Notes under the pieces: generated by a model | Told to the model about the DNA's origin: nothing | The model's database searches: none | Seen by the model: the letters and a program-made list of their open reading frames with translations, nothing else | Shown: piece after piece, positions 11,524-21,775 of the stretch | Position numbering within the stretch: the stretch's first letter is position 1 | Layout: each line of letters opens with the position of its first letter | Source of the DNA: Myotis daubentonii | Lineage: Eukaryota > Chordata > Mammalia > Chiroptera > Vespertilionidae | Reading direction: 5' to 3' | NCBI RefSeq assembly: GCF_963259705.1 | Contig: NC_081840.1 | Span: forward strand, 151,464,282-151,528,281 | DNA length: 64,000 nt | Made by a program: the position numbers and the translations under genes

Positions 11524-12630
11524 AAGCTGGTCATAAACTTTCATATAGGACTCATAAAAAAATTATTTTTTCTTGGAACAAAAATGGTTAAAAATTCGGG
11601 TTTTTTAAAGAGACTTGTATAAATACAAAGCTACGAAGATACCCAAAGCTGAAGTGTCTGGAATCATTTTGGTCCCTGAAGTCTTCAGCAAGATCACAAA
11701 GTGCTCAAAAATTCTTTGACCTTTTCAACCAGACTGTCGGGTTTGTCTTTAAAGTCTTTATTAACATCCAGTATTAAGATAGGCACTTCTTGTAGATAAT
11801 CAAAGTTGGTTTTCAGTGTTCTGTGCAAGAGCTAGCTTTCATGCTTATAGTGAAGCTCTCTAAATATTCAATTGGAATGCCTTATTCCTCATTTCTTCCC
11901 TGTATATATATTCTACTCAAGCATTTCTCTGGACTAGCTCAAAGATAAATGATTCCATCCAGTTCAAGGCTTTGGCCAAATTGGTTATTCTTCCAGTCAT
12001 GCCAGTCCTGATAAATTGTCCGCTCTGTTTCATTCATAGATTCAGATTCATACAAACTAGATGCGAAAATATACCTGTCACTATACACAGATCGTTCAAA
12101 AAATAATACAGGTTTCTCCGCATCTTTGAGCTTGCCATTGAGAGAGGCAAGCTGAGCTCATATGCGACTGGGGCAGGCATATGACTGGAAAGTAAAAGAC
12201 CATTGCTCAGGTTTCTCATACATCATCTGAAGAACATTTCCCACCACTTTTCTGAGATGTCATCAGTTCCTGAAATTCATCCTGAGTAATTTGAACATTG
12301 CACCTTCTGGCAACAGGTTCAGGAACCACATCCCAATCCTCGCAGACTTGTTTAAGGATATTCACAAATGTTGACTTCCCTGCAGTGATGTTCCTTTCGA
12401 TGGAAATTTTCTTGATGTGGGTTCCCTCAGAGGTGGTCACGGGAGAGGGGCAGCTCCTCTTGGGGGTTGCCATACCTCAACGGCGGGCAGCCCGAGCGCA
12501 TTGGGCAGGTGGCTGGAAAGTGGACACAGGTGCTCATGCTGCAGGCTGGACTCCGGCTCCTCACTGGCTCTCCCGCCAGCGGGTCTCCAATTTGATTTTG
12601 GTGTGCAGAGGTGGACCAGCGGTGGGGCCC

Positions 12631-13200
12631 TGATTTCAATCTTCTTGAATTTGAAGAGACTTTGCCTTTGACTCAATATGTGGTCTATCTTTGAAAATAT
12701 CTCATGTGCACTTGAGAAAAATGTATATTCTGTAGCTTTGGGGTGAAATGTTCTGAAGATGTCAATTAAGTCCATCTGATCTAGTGAATCATTTAGGATT
12801 GCTGTTTCTTTGCTATTTTTTTGTCTAGAGGATTTATCCAGTGTTGTCAGGGAGGTATTAAAGTTTCCTACTATGATTGTATTGCTGTCGATCTCTCCCT
12901 TGATATCTTCCAGAAGTGTTTTTATGTATTAGGGTGCTCCTGCATTGGGTGCATATATGTTTACCAGAGTTATATCCTCTTGTTGTATCAATCCCTTTAG
13001 TTTTATGAAATGGCATTCTTTATCTCTTGTTATGGCCTTCTCTTTGAGGTCTATTTTGTCAGATATAAGTATTGCCACCCTTGCTTTTTTTTTTTTTTCA
13101 TTTCCATTTGCCTGAAATATAGTTTTCCATCCCTTCACTTTCAGTCTGTGTGAGTCTCTTGTTCTGAGGTGGGTCTCTTGTAGACAGCATATATATGATC
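12631..13200 (-). pseudogene. L1 ORF2 endonuclease segment (broken)
   Basis: The N-terminal, endonuclease-encoding part of the host L1 ORF2. Readable pieces include MDLIDIFRTFHPKATEYTFFSSAH and KGLIQQEDITLVNIYAPNAGAP (12929-13138), typical of the L1 AP-like endonuclease. Frames are broken by a stop near 12928 and a poly-T run near 13085. Confidence 0.85.
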
Positions 13201-13339
13201 ATGTTTTCTCATCCATTCAGCCACTTGATGTTTTGATTAGAGCAGTTAGTCCGTTTATGTTTAAAGTTATTATTGATAGGTATTTGTTTATAGCCATTTT
13301 TATTTTTTGTGCCTGTGTTCCTTCTTTTTACAACAGTCC

Positions 13340-14400
13340 CTTTAGCATTTCTTGCATTGCTGGCTTGGTAGCGATAAACTCCCTTAGCCTTTTTGTGTGT
13401 GTGTGAAGCTCCTGATTTCCCCTTCAATTTTGAATGATAGCCTTGCTGGATTGAGTATTCTTGTATCCAGTCCTTTGCTTTGCATCACTTTGTATACTTC
13501 CTTCCATTCCTTTTTGACCTGATATGTTTCTGTTGAGAAATCATTTGATAGTCTAATGGGAGTTCTCTTGTAGGTAACTTTCTGTCTTGCTCTTACAGCC
13601 TTTAAGATTCTCTCTTTGTCATTAATGTTTGCCATTTGTAATTACGATGTGTCTTGGTGTGGGTATTTTGGGGTTCATCTTGTTTGGGACTCTGTGCTTG
13701 TGTGACTTTTTCTTCCCCACATCAGGGAAGTTTTTTGACATTATTTCTTCAAACAGGTTTTCTAACCCTTGCTTCTCTTCTTGTCTTTCTGGCACCCCTA
13801 TTATACATATGTCGCTTCATTTCTGTTGACCCAAAGCTCCCTCAGGATCTCCTCCTGTCTTTTCATTTTTTTTCTCCAATTGTGGTTCAGTTTGGGTGTG
13901 TTTTGCTTCCCTGCCTTCTAATTTGCTAATTCGGTCTTCCACTTCTGCTAGTCTACTGTTGAAAGCTTCCATGGTGGTTTTTATTTATTTACTTATTTTT
14001 AATTAAATCTTTATTGTTCAGATTATTACATTTGTTCCTCTTTTTTCCCCCATAACTCTCCTCCCAGTTCCCGCCCCACCCTCCGCCCTCACTCCCCACC
14101 CACAAAATTCCATTATAATATTGGTTGAAATTGCACTGAATTTGTAAATCATTTGGGGGATTTGTCCCTATTTCCAGCTCATAAAAATAGTGTGCTATAT
14201 TCTCTTCCAGACGCATGCTTATAATGTCCTCATCCATAGGTGCACGATTTTTGTCCATGGTGGTTTTTATTATAGCTATATCACTCTTTATTTCTCGCCA
14301 ATTCTTACATAGGTTGTTGATTTTCTCATACATCTGGTTTATGAATTGTATGACCCTTAGTTTGAATTCTTTTTCTGACATAGTGCATACCTCCATTTCA
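13340..14400 (-). pseudogene. L1 ORF1 (broken, interrupted by a 268-bp insertion)
   Basis: ORF1p of the host L1, an RNA-binding trimer-forming protein. The C-terminal part (13384-13635) has NDFSTETYQVKKEWKEVYKV and LSFKIEGEIRSF. The N-terminal part starts MEVCTMSEKEFKLRVIQF at 14396 and is cut by the insertion at 13986-14253. The remaining frames contain frameshifts. Confidence 0.8.
13986..14253 (-). mobile_element. 5'-truncated HAL1/L1 3'UTR insertion with locally templated filler
   Basis: It is flanked by a perfect 18-bp duplication, tccatggtggtttttatt, at 13968-13985 and 14254-14271. The ends are L1-type 3'UTR (attaaatctttattgttcag near 14004; tcctcatccataggtgcacg near 14228). Between them, 14104-14227 is not 3'UTR: it is two blocks identical to sequence near 16500 and 16028. 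Confidence 0.88.
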
Positions 14401-15170
14401 CTTAGTTCATTTTCTGGTGATTCCTTATTTTGTTTCCTTTGGTTATTTGTGTGTGTGTGTGTGTCCCCATTTTTGCTCTTTCTGGCTCTGGGCTATCTGC
14501 TTGGTGTCTGAGGGGTTGAGACTCCTCACAGTCCAATGGTGCTGGACTCGCTAGCCCCAGGGGCTGGGTTTGCCTTGAGTTTCACACCTTTATTATCTCT
14601 GCTCTGAGTTGTATCCCCTTCTCCTACAATTCTGGTCCCTCAATTGTCCGTTACTTGAGTTTGGTGGGCGACTCCCTGTGAGGGCCCAGAGCCCCCTGGC
14701 ATGCAGTTTGCCATGCTGCTCTAGCCCCTAAGGCAGGATGGTGCCCTACGTCCCTCTGGCAGTGCACTTACAGCATGGACCTGTGACCTGTGGTTTGGCA
14801 CACCAGGTCGCACCAGCAGCTCTGACTTGGGCTGTGGGTAGGGTGTGCATCAGGTGACAGATCTGTCTGTGCTGGGGGCAGCGTGTGCACAAGTCAAAGG
14901 CTCTGTCTGTGCTGGTGGCAGAGCACCCACTGGCTCAAGGCTCTGTCTCTGCCAGGTGCATAGCACACATTGGGCAGCAGGTCTATCTTTGTAGGAGCAG
15001 GGTGTGCCCAGCCAAAGGGTTTGTCTGTGCTGGTGGTGGAGCACACTCTGTTTTTGTCGAGGCGCGCGGTGCTCGCCCAGCGAGGGCTCTGTCTGCCAAC
15101 AGAGCATGCTCAGTCTATGCTAGGGGCTGGGTGCTTTCCCTGCGAGGGCTCTGCCTAAGTTAGGAGCTCA
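14400..15170 (-). repeat. L1 5'UTR with degenerate short tandem units
   Basis: GC-rich stretch upstream of ORF1 on the minus strand. From about 14860 to 15150 the motif gctctgtctgtgctggt recurs with variation every 50-60 bp, as in monomeric L1 5'UTR promoters. Confidence 0.6.
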
Positions 15171-15179
15171 GTATCCTAC

Positions 15180-15810
15180 TTTTGTCTTTTAACCTTTATA
15201 CTAGCTTTATCATTGGTTGAACCACTGCTATGACTATGTGTTTGCCATTGTCAGGGAGAATTTTTTCTTTTGCTCTTATTTCCTTATTCGTATTTTTAGC
15301 CTTTTTTCTTAAAGAAGTCCCTTTAACATTTCTTGTAGTACTGGGTTAGTGGTGATGAATCTTTTATTTTTTGTTTTGTTTGTTTTTTTTTTGGTCAGAG
15401 ATACTCTATCTTTCCTTTGATTCTAAATGTTAGTCTTGCTTGGTAGAGTAATTTTGGTTGTAGGTCCTTGATTTTAATCACTTGGAATATTTTGTGGCAA
15501 TCCCTTCTGGTCTGAACAGTTTCTGTTGAGAAATTAGTTGACCCTCATGGGAACTCTCTTCTAGGTAATTACTTTTCTTTTGGATTCTCTCTTTGTCTTA
15601 AACCTTTGTCATTTTAATTACAATGAATCTTGGTACAGACCTCTATAAGTTCATCTTGTTTGGGACCCTTTACGCTTCCTGGACTTGTATGTATATTTCC
15701 TTTGCCAGTTAGGGACATTTCCTGTCATTTTTTCAAATAGGTTTTCAATCTCTCTGGCTCTCTTTCTTCTCCTTCTGGTACTCCTATAATGCGAATGTTG
15801 GTATTTTTTT
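15180..15810 (-). repeat. Older L1/HAL1 ORF1 fragment
   Basis: Antisense ORF1-like sequence (tctgttgagaaattagttga, atttcctgtcattttttcaa) homologous to the ORF1 at 5811 but more decayed, with no intact frame. It sits directly beside the 5' end of the large L1. Confidence 0.65.
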
Positions 15811-15990
15811 TTTTAAATCCTGATCTGAGAATATGTTTCTTACTGACTTTTGAGAAAGAGAAACATTGATCGGTTGCCTCCTGTACACGCCCTGACTGGG
15901 GATCAAACCTGCAACTTAGGTATGTGCTCTGACTGGAAATCAAACCCACAGACGTTTTGCTTTGTGGGATGACACTCCAACCCATTTAGC
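15811..15990 (-). repeat. Diverged Ves-type SINE
   Basis: Antisense: ttttttttttaaatcctgatctg, gagaaacattgatcggttgcc, gactggggatcaaacc. Confidence 0.7.
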
Positions 15991-17470
15991 ATTTTAGTGT
16001 TTATATATATCCTGCATAAGAAATCTTTCCCTATTTCCAGCTCATAAAAATAGTGTGCTATATTCTCTTCCAGACGCTTGCATGCTTATAATGTACAGGT
16101 AATTCATTTTTTTGTGTGTGTGGTAAAGGTTATTTGATAACCCCCTTCCCCCACCCCCATATGGATATCTAATTGACCCAGCATTCTTTATGGAGTTATC
16201 TTAAATTCATTGCTTTGCAAGTGCCATCATTGTCACATAAATCAAGTATCCATATGTGTATGAGTCTGTTTCTGGATTGGTCCTTTCCATGAATTTATAT
16301 GGCTTGTTTTCTTTGACACTGTCTTAATCACTGTAGCTTTACAATATGTCTTGATGTATGCTATCAGATCTTCCATTTATATCTGTTATGGTCTTGTTTA
16401 TTACTTATTTGTTATTTATATCTTGTTTGTTTACTGGCTATTCTTAACTGATTACATTTCTATATAAATTTTAGAATCAGTTTGTTAATTTACTCTAAAA
16501 AAATTCCATTATAATATTGGTTGAAATTGCACTGAATTTGTAAATCATTTGGGGGAATTAGCATATTTTACAATATTAACCTTATCTATGAATATGATTT
16601 TTACCCCTCCATTATTTAGGTCATTTAAGATTTTCTCAATAAAGTTTCATGGCATTCTGGTTAGAAAGTTTGCATTTCTTTTATCAGTGTTTCCTAGGTG
16701 ATTTTTTTTGGAGTGACATTGTAAATAATATTTAAAATTTTTTTATTTACTCAGTTTTTCTAGTATATAGAAATAAATTATTTTCTGTATAGGCTTTATG
16801 TCCACTAACATTGAAGTCACTAATTTTAATAATTCATCTGTAGATTTTTTTGAAAATTTTCTATGGATAGACATCATTTCTGAATAATGAGTTTTAATAC
16901 TTCTTTTCCAATCATATATGTCATTTATTATTTTCCTTGCCTGATGGGGTCCTTCAGTACAGTGTTTAATAGAAGTCATGAGTGTGGCTATTTTAGTTCA
17001 TTGCCATTTGCAGAGTGAAAGCTTTTAGCATTTAATTGAGAATGAATTTTCTGCTATTGGTTTTATATGGTATCCTTTCTCACATTAAGGAGTTTTTCTT
17101 TGTATTTTTATTTTGCTTTGAATGGATGAATAATTGTATCTAGTGTGTTTTGCTTTGTTTTGCATTTATTAAGCTGATTATATGATTATCTTCCTTTATT
17201 CCTTTAGTGGGGTGAGTTGTTAGGATTGTAGTAAATTTGGTTGGGCTGTATTGCTCTTTATGTATTGGTGGACTTGATTTGCTGGTATTTTGTTTAGAAT
17301 TTTTACATTCATGATCATGAATGAGATAGACCTATAACTTTACTATCTCCCAGTGTCCTTTGTTAGGATTTGATATCAAGGCTAGTTGATATCAAATAAC
17401 AAGGTGGGTCATATTTCCTTTTTTTCTATTCTTTTGGATAGAATTATAGAAGGTAAATAAATCCCAGAAT
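15991..17470 (-). repeat. Old L1M fragment(s)
   Basis: AT-rich antisense L1 ORF2-like sequence (cactgtagctttacaatatg, gaaattgcactgaatttgta, gatttgctggtattttgttt) with no open frame. It includes the source blocks 16028-16094 and 16500-16556 copied at 14104-14227, and an 11-bp-arm palindrome at 17369-17396. Confidence 0.65.
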
Positions 17471-17489
17471 AAAAAAGAAAAAGAAAAAA

Positions 17490-18412
17490 GGAGAGGCTGG
17501 GAGCTTCAGTCACCAGCTTGGCTAGCCTGAAAACAGCCCTCAGCCCCTCATCCAAGCTGGCCAGGCACCCCAGTGGGGACCCCCACCCTGAAGGGTGTGT
17601 GACCAGCTGCAAACAGCCATCAGCCCCTCACCCAGACTGGCCAGGCACCCAAGCAGGACCCCCACCTGCCGGGGTCCAACCCCAGCAGGTCCAGGGGTCC
17701 CCAAAGGTGCGGACGGAGTCGGCGAAGAAGGAATGACATGGAGACAGCGTTCAGTTGATCAGCAGCCTAGCCAGGATCTCTAGCCCGGATCTCTAGCCAA
17801 GTTCTGGTCTGGATCTCCAGAGAGGTTCTGCTTCAGATCTCCAGCCAGGTTCAGTCACCAGGTTCTAGTCAGGTTCTCTTGCCATGTTCTATAGTCAGGT
17901 TCAGTCCAGGATCTATTGCCATGTTCTCTCCAGCGAAGTTCTTCTGTCTCCAGGCTCCATGTAGGTTCTGTCTTCTGAATTCTGTGTTCTAAGTTCTGTC
18001 CCTGTCTGTCTTGTTACATCTGTATTTATACCAGTTGATTCAGTCCTATCAATCTCTATTACAAAGGTTAGGGCGTTTCTTATCTCCATTCCAGGGAGAA
18101 AAGATTATGTAGTTTAAGCATGGTTGTTCGTAGTTAAAGTGATTAATTACCCACCTGGCACTTAGTTGAGGGGTTTTATTCCCTCCCTAACTTCAGGGGA
18201 AAATACCAACCTGGGGAAACAACCTTTCTCAGAGAGGAGACCTTGGTTAAAACAAATAGTGCTAAGAAGGTGAGCATACATTTTAAGAACAGTATGCCAT
18301 ATATGCCAGGTCCTTTGAAACAACAAGGATGGACCGGCTCCCGGCACCCACCCTAATCCGGGACACCCTTCAGGGCAAACTAGCCGGCCCCCACCTGTGT
18401 ACCAGGCCTCTA
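17490..18412 (+). mobile_element. Helitron (HeliBat-type), 5' part unclear, split by an LTR
   Basis: The 3' end reads gtgtaccaggcctcta and abuts the next Helitron. The body (gctggccaggcacccc units repeated at about 17557 and 17637) is the reverse complement of the repeats in the minus-strand Helitron at 47367-47960. The 5' TC end is not identifiable. It carries the solo LTR at 17667-18346. Confidence 0.65.
17667..18346 (-). mobile_element. Solo LTR of a class II (ERVK-like) endogenous retrovirus
   Basis: A 680-bp unit bounded by TG...CA (minus strand begins TGCCGGGAGCCGG and ends GGACCCCGGCA) with a 6-bp duplication CCCACC on both sides, the size typical of class II ERVs. A TATA-like ggtataaatacag (minus strand, about 18028-18040) supports the LTR reading. 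No internal viral genes are present, so only the recombined single LTR remains. Confidence 0.78.
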
Positions 18413-18880
18413 TCCTATATAGTAAAAGGGTAATATGCAAACTGACCCTAACAGCAGAAAGACTGGGAATGACTGGCCACTATGACACGCACTGACCACC
18501 AGGGGGCAGACGCTCAATGCAGGAGCTGCCCTCCGGTGGTCAGTGAGCTCCCACATGGAGGAGCTCTGCTCAGCTACAAGCCAGGCTGATAGCTGCCAGT
18601 ACAGCAGTGGTGGTGGGAGCCTCTCCTGCCGCCTCAGCAGCGCTAAGGATGTCCGACTGCAGCTTAGGTTTGCTCTCCGCTGGCAAGTGGACATCCCCCT
18701 AGGGCTGCCGGGCTGCCAGAGGGATGTCTGATTGCCAGCTTAGGCCCAATCTCCCCGGAGAGCAGGCCTAAGGCAGCAGGTGGACATCCCCCGAGGGGTC
18801 CCAGACTGCAAGAGGGCACAGGCCGGGCTGAGGGACCCTCTACCCCCGAGTGCACAAATTTTTGTGCACCAGGCCTCTAG
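18413..18880 (+). mobile_element. Non-autonomous Helitron (HeliBat-type)
   Basis: It begins TCCTATATAGTAAAAGGG and ends CTCTAG, preceded by the hairpin tgcacaaatttttgtgca. No duplication flanks it, as expected for Helitrons, which insert between A and T. It has no Rep/helicase coding. Confidence 0.9.
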
Positions 18881-19016
18881 TATATTATAATGTCCTTTTA
18901 TTAATCTTGCTCCAGTTTCTTCTTTTTTGGTGGTAGGAGGGTATTGATAAAACTCTTTTTACCCCTTCTAGTAGCTTGGTCGTTATGTATTCTTTTATGG
19001 ATTGTTTACTCTAGAA

Positions 19017-19264
19017 CAGTGATTTTCAATCTTTTTCATCTCATGACACACATAAGCTAATTACTAAAATTCTGTAGAACCAACCCCCCCCCCCAATTTT
19101 TTTATTTTTTGCCTATTTGACAAAAAAAAAAATAGGTATAACTTTGATTAAATCATACCAGATGGCTATTGTAGTATTGGCTGTTTTCATTTGACAATCC
19201 AAGGGAAAAGAGGTCAGTGTATTCAGTGTTTTAAAATTTGTTGCACACTAGTTAAAAAGTGTTG
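19017..19264. mobile_element. hAT MITE
   Basis: It starts cagtgattttcaatc and ends aaaaagtgttg, with an 8-bp duplication CTCTAGAA/CTCTAGAG (19009-19016, 19265-19272). It includes a C-run and A-run at 19086-19130. Confidence 0.75.
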
Positions 19265-19774
19265 CTCTAGAGGTAGTAAATTGTGTTTTTGATGTATCAA
19301 GGTTTAATGTAAATTATTTTCTTCCCAGATAACACAAGGAACTTAAAACCCTTAACTCCCTGAGGGGAGCCTGTCGTTGAGGACTGTATTAAATACCTCT
19401 ACAAGTCTTCTCATCTTTGTTTTTGGCGTTTTAATCTTTGATCTAACTTAAATGAAGGCTCACTCAGGGACTTTGTTATTTGTATAGCATAATTGGAAAA
19501 GTTGAATTTCATAATTTAATACTAAAAGTTTATCGTGTTTATAATTATGCTAGGCACCTTTAAAGACAGATGAAAAAATAAACAGGATATAGTCTTTCTT
19601 ACGTGAATTAATGGATTCTTTGGGGAGGAATTTATAATTTTTGTACAACGCAGTAAATTTGAAAAGATGCATAAACAAATTACACTATAATACACAAGAG
19701 AATTGAGTTTGATTCAGTTTGTTGGTCAGGAACAATTGCTTTAGAGTAACTTCTAAAAAGAAGGAAAATTTTAA

Positions 19775-19900
19775 TTAGTATAGGGGCAGGGGAAAACATT
19801 CTAGGCAGAGAGAACTATTCAGCAAAGGGATAAAGGTGTGAAGTTTTTGGACATATTTAGGCATTTTGAGGATTCAGTTTTGTAGTAATGTAATATACAT
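19775..19900 (+). repeat. L2-like fragment
   Basis: Diverged sense L2-type string (attctaggcagagagaac, gggataaaggtgtgaag). Confidence 0.35.
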
Positions 19901-20439
19901 TTAGGAAAGATGGACTGAAAAGTTTGGTTTGCCACATTAATGAAGACTTAAAATGACAAACTATGTACATAGGATATACGAAACTCATTTTCTGAGATTT
20001 TCTTTTTATTGATGAACGCCTGAATTTCAAATTATATTTATTTATGATAGAAAGATTTGTCTGTTTTGCTATTGCTATATTTCCAGAGCATACAGAAGAG
20101 TTGAATGAATGAATGATTTTAGATTTCATTAAGAAGGGAGAATTTTAGCAATTGTATGTTAAAGAGACCTTGCTCTACTGGGTCATATTGTTTTTGGTAC
20201 TATTATATGGTTTAGGCATTATTGTTTTCACCTTACTTGGGTTGCATTCTTTGCAATGTTCTCTTCAGGCTCCTATAACTATGAGCATCTTCCTTATGGT
20301 GGTGTACCTGTGTGAGTTGGTTCAGGTAGATCCCAGAATTCTTTGGTTTTAACTTTACATCTGTTTTTCTGAAACTTGGAATTGCTTAATTTTTTAGTCT
20401 TGATTTTAACCATTGGTAAGAATTGACATTACTTGTAGG

Positions 20440-20870
20440 GTTTCTGCTACTTTCCCTCATTGTATTCTTCTAGTTGTTAGATTATGTTATATAAAATTGT
20501 TTATTTAGGTACTATCTTTTCAACGTTAACTTTGCTGTTATATATTTTCTGTAGTTTTGAATAAGTTATCCTTAATTTTACACATATTTTGAAAGAACAT
20601 TTTATAAGTTGAATTAATGTTAACTGCTCCTGTTTGTATTCTTTAGTGCTTCCTTTAGGGATTATAATATGCATCCTCAATTTACCATAGTCCCCCTTGA
20701 ATTACTATAAAACCACTTCATATAAAGTGTAAGAGTTTACATAATGGTAATTATTGCTGCCTCTTCCCTGTTTGTGGTGGTATTGTAACCTATTTTATGT
20801 CTACGTATGTTATAAATCTAATCATAATAATTGTTTTTATCTTTGCTTTAAACATCCAGTCACCTCTTAA
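20440..20870 (-). repeat. Probable old L1M fragment
   Basis: Antisense LINE-like AT-rich text (gggattataatatgcatcc, ttttatgtctacgtatgtta) close upstream of the first coding exon. Diverged, with no frame. Confidence 0.35.
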
Positions 20871-21639
20871 AAGCAAAGATAAACAGGTCCCTTCATGCCC
20901 TGGTGAGAGTCCAGGGATGCCTCTTTCTGTGGTAATAGCACAGGCATTTAGGCTGCAACCCCCCATCTTGCCAGGATACATTAGTGGCAATTTTCCTTAG
21001 TTCACGCAGAATACTGAAATTTGAATAAAATAGCAATGTTATTTTCAAATAACGTAATAAACAACACTAATCCAACATTTGTGTATCTGCCCCAGCCTTT
21101 CACACCTCAGCCAGAAATAACTACCTTATATTCTCTGTTTATAGTTTTACTTTAAAGAAAGAGAATGTTGTTTTCATTTATCAATAAGACTATATAAAAT
21201 AAAATAAAATTGAAATTTAAACCATGAGTATAATAAACTGAAGAACCACAGAACTATGGCATTTAAATTTCATTTTGTATCAATCTGTAAGATGAGGCAC
21301 AATGTAATATCAAAAATGAAATTTTATGTTGTAATATTTTTATTTTAAAATAAAATTTAAATATATATATTTTGATCTATTGGAATAAGGTGACCATTTG
21401 TCTTTAGGATGCTGTTTTTTTGACTTTTGGGTCTTAAAATGTCATTCTTCATGAAGTAATGAAATGAATGATATTTTTATGAAAGTAATTGGTGATATGT
21501 ATTGTAGAAAATAAAAAATTGGTCATGTTACATACTACGTTAGTGTACTCAGCAGTATTCAAAATGTGCTGATAGTGTTAATTATAATTCATTTTGTAAT
21601 CCATGCTTTTTGTCCTTATATTTTTGTATATTCCTACAG

Positions 21640-21775
<136 letters not shown>

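Larger units (their letters stand above)
9098..12630 (-). pseudogene. DCK: Processed DCK (deoxycytidine kinase) pseudogene
   Basis: An intronless minus-strand copy of deoxycytidine kinase mRNA, the cytosolic/nuclear enzyme that phosphorylates deoxycytidine in nucleoside salvage. The coding part is 12473 down to 11694 (780 bp; the true protein is 260 residues). It starts [10 protein letters not shown] and has [20 protein letters not shown] and [18 protein letters not shown], and the far end reads LVEKVKEFLSTL before TGA at 11694-11696. A frameshift after residue ~77 (SQKSGGK) and later stops disable it; the P-loop IEGN has become IERN. About 2.6 kb of 3'UTR follows, invaded by four Ves SINEs, ending in a poly(A) tail (about 9098-9104). 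It is inserted in the L1 ORF2 with a short shared TGATTT at both edges (9092-9097, 12631-12636). The 5' 157 bp is presumed 5'UTR. Confidence 0.92.
3340..15170 (-). mobile_element. Near full-length L1 (minus), split by HAL1, DCK pseudogene and a short 3'UTR insertion
   Basis: Read along + the order is: 3'UTR (3340-3740), ORF2 C-terminus (3740-5460), HAL1 insertion, ORF2 middle (7809-9097), DCK retrocopy, ORF2 endonuclease end (12631-13200), ORF1 (about 13340-14400, itself interrupted), and a GC-rich 5'UTR (14400-15170). Removing the insertions leaves roughly 5.7 kb, close to a complete mammalian L1. Conserved ORF2 segments are readable, for example [17 protein letters not shown] near 4360. The reverse-transcriptase FADD motif reads FTGD at 5292-5303, so the catalytic residue is lost, and frames are broken throughout: a dead copy. 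It is antisense to ZMYND11. Confidence 0.85.

Noticed and set aside
12298..12775. Several 70-112 codon frames near the DCK start
   Set aside because: Shadow frames of the DCK pseudogene 5' end and the adjoining L1 ORF2.
14855..15150. Tandem units that might suggest a CRISPR array
   Set aside because: The units are degenerate with no constant spacer, in a vertebrate L1 5'UTR.
17369..17396. Palindrome with 11-bp arms (tttgatatcaa) and 6-nt loop
   Set aside because: Short AT-rich inverted repeat in an old L1M; probably a small local duplication without function.
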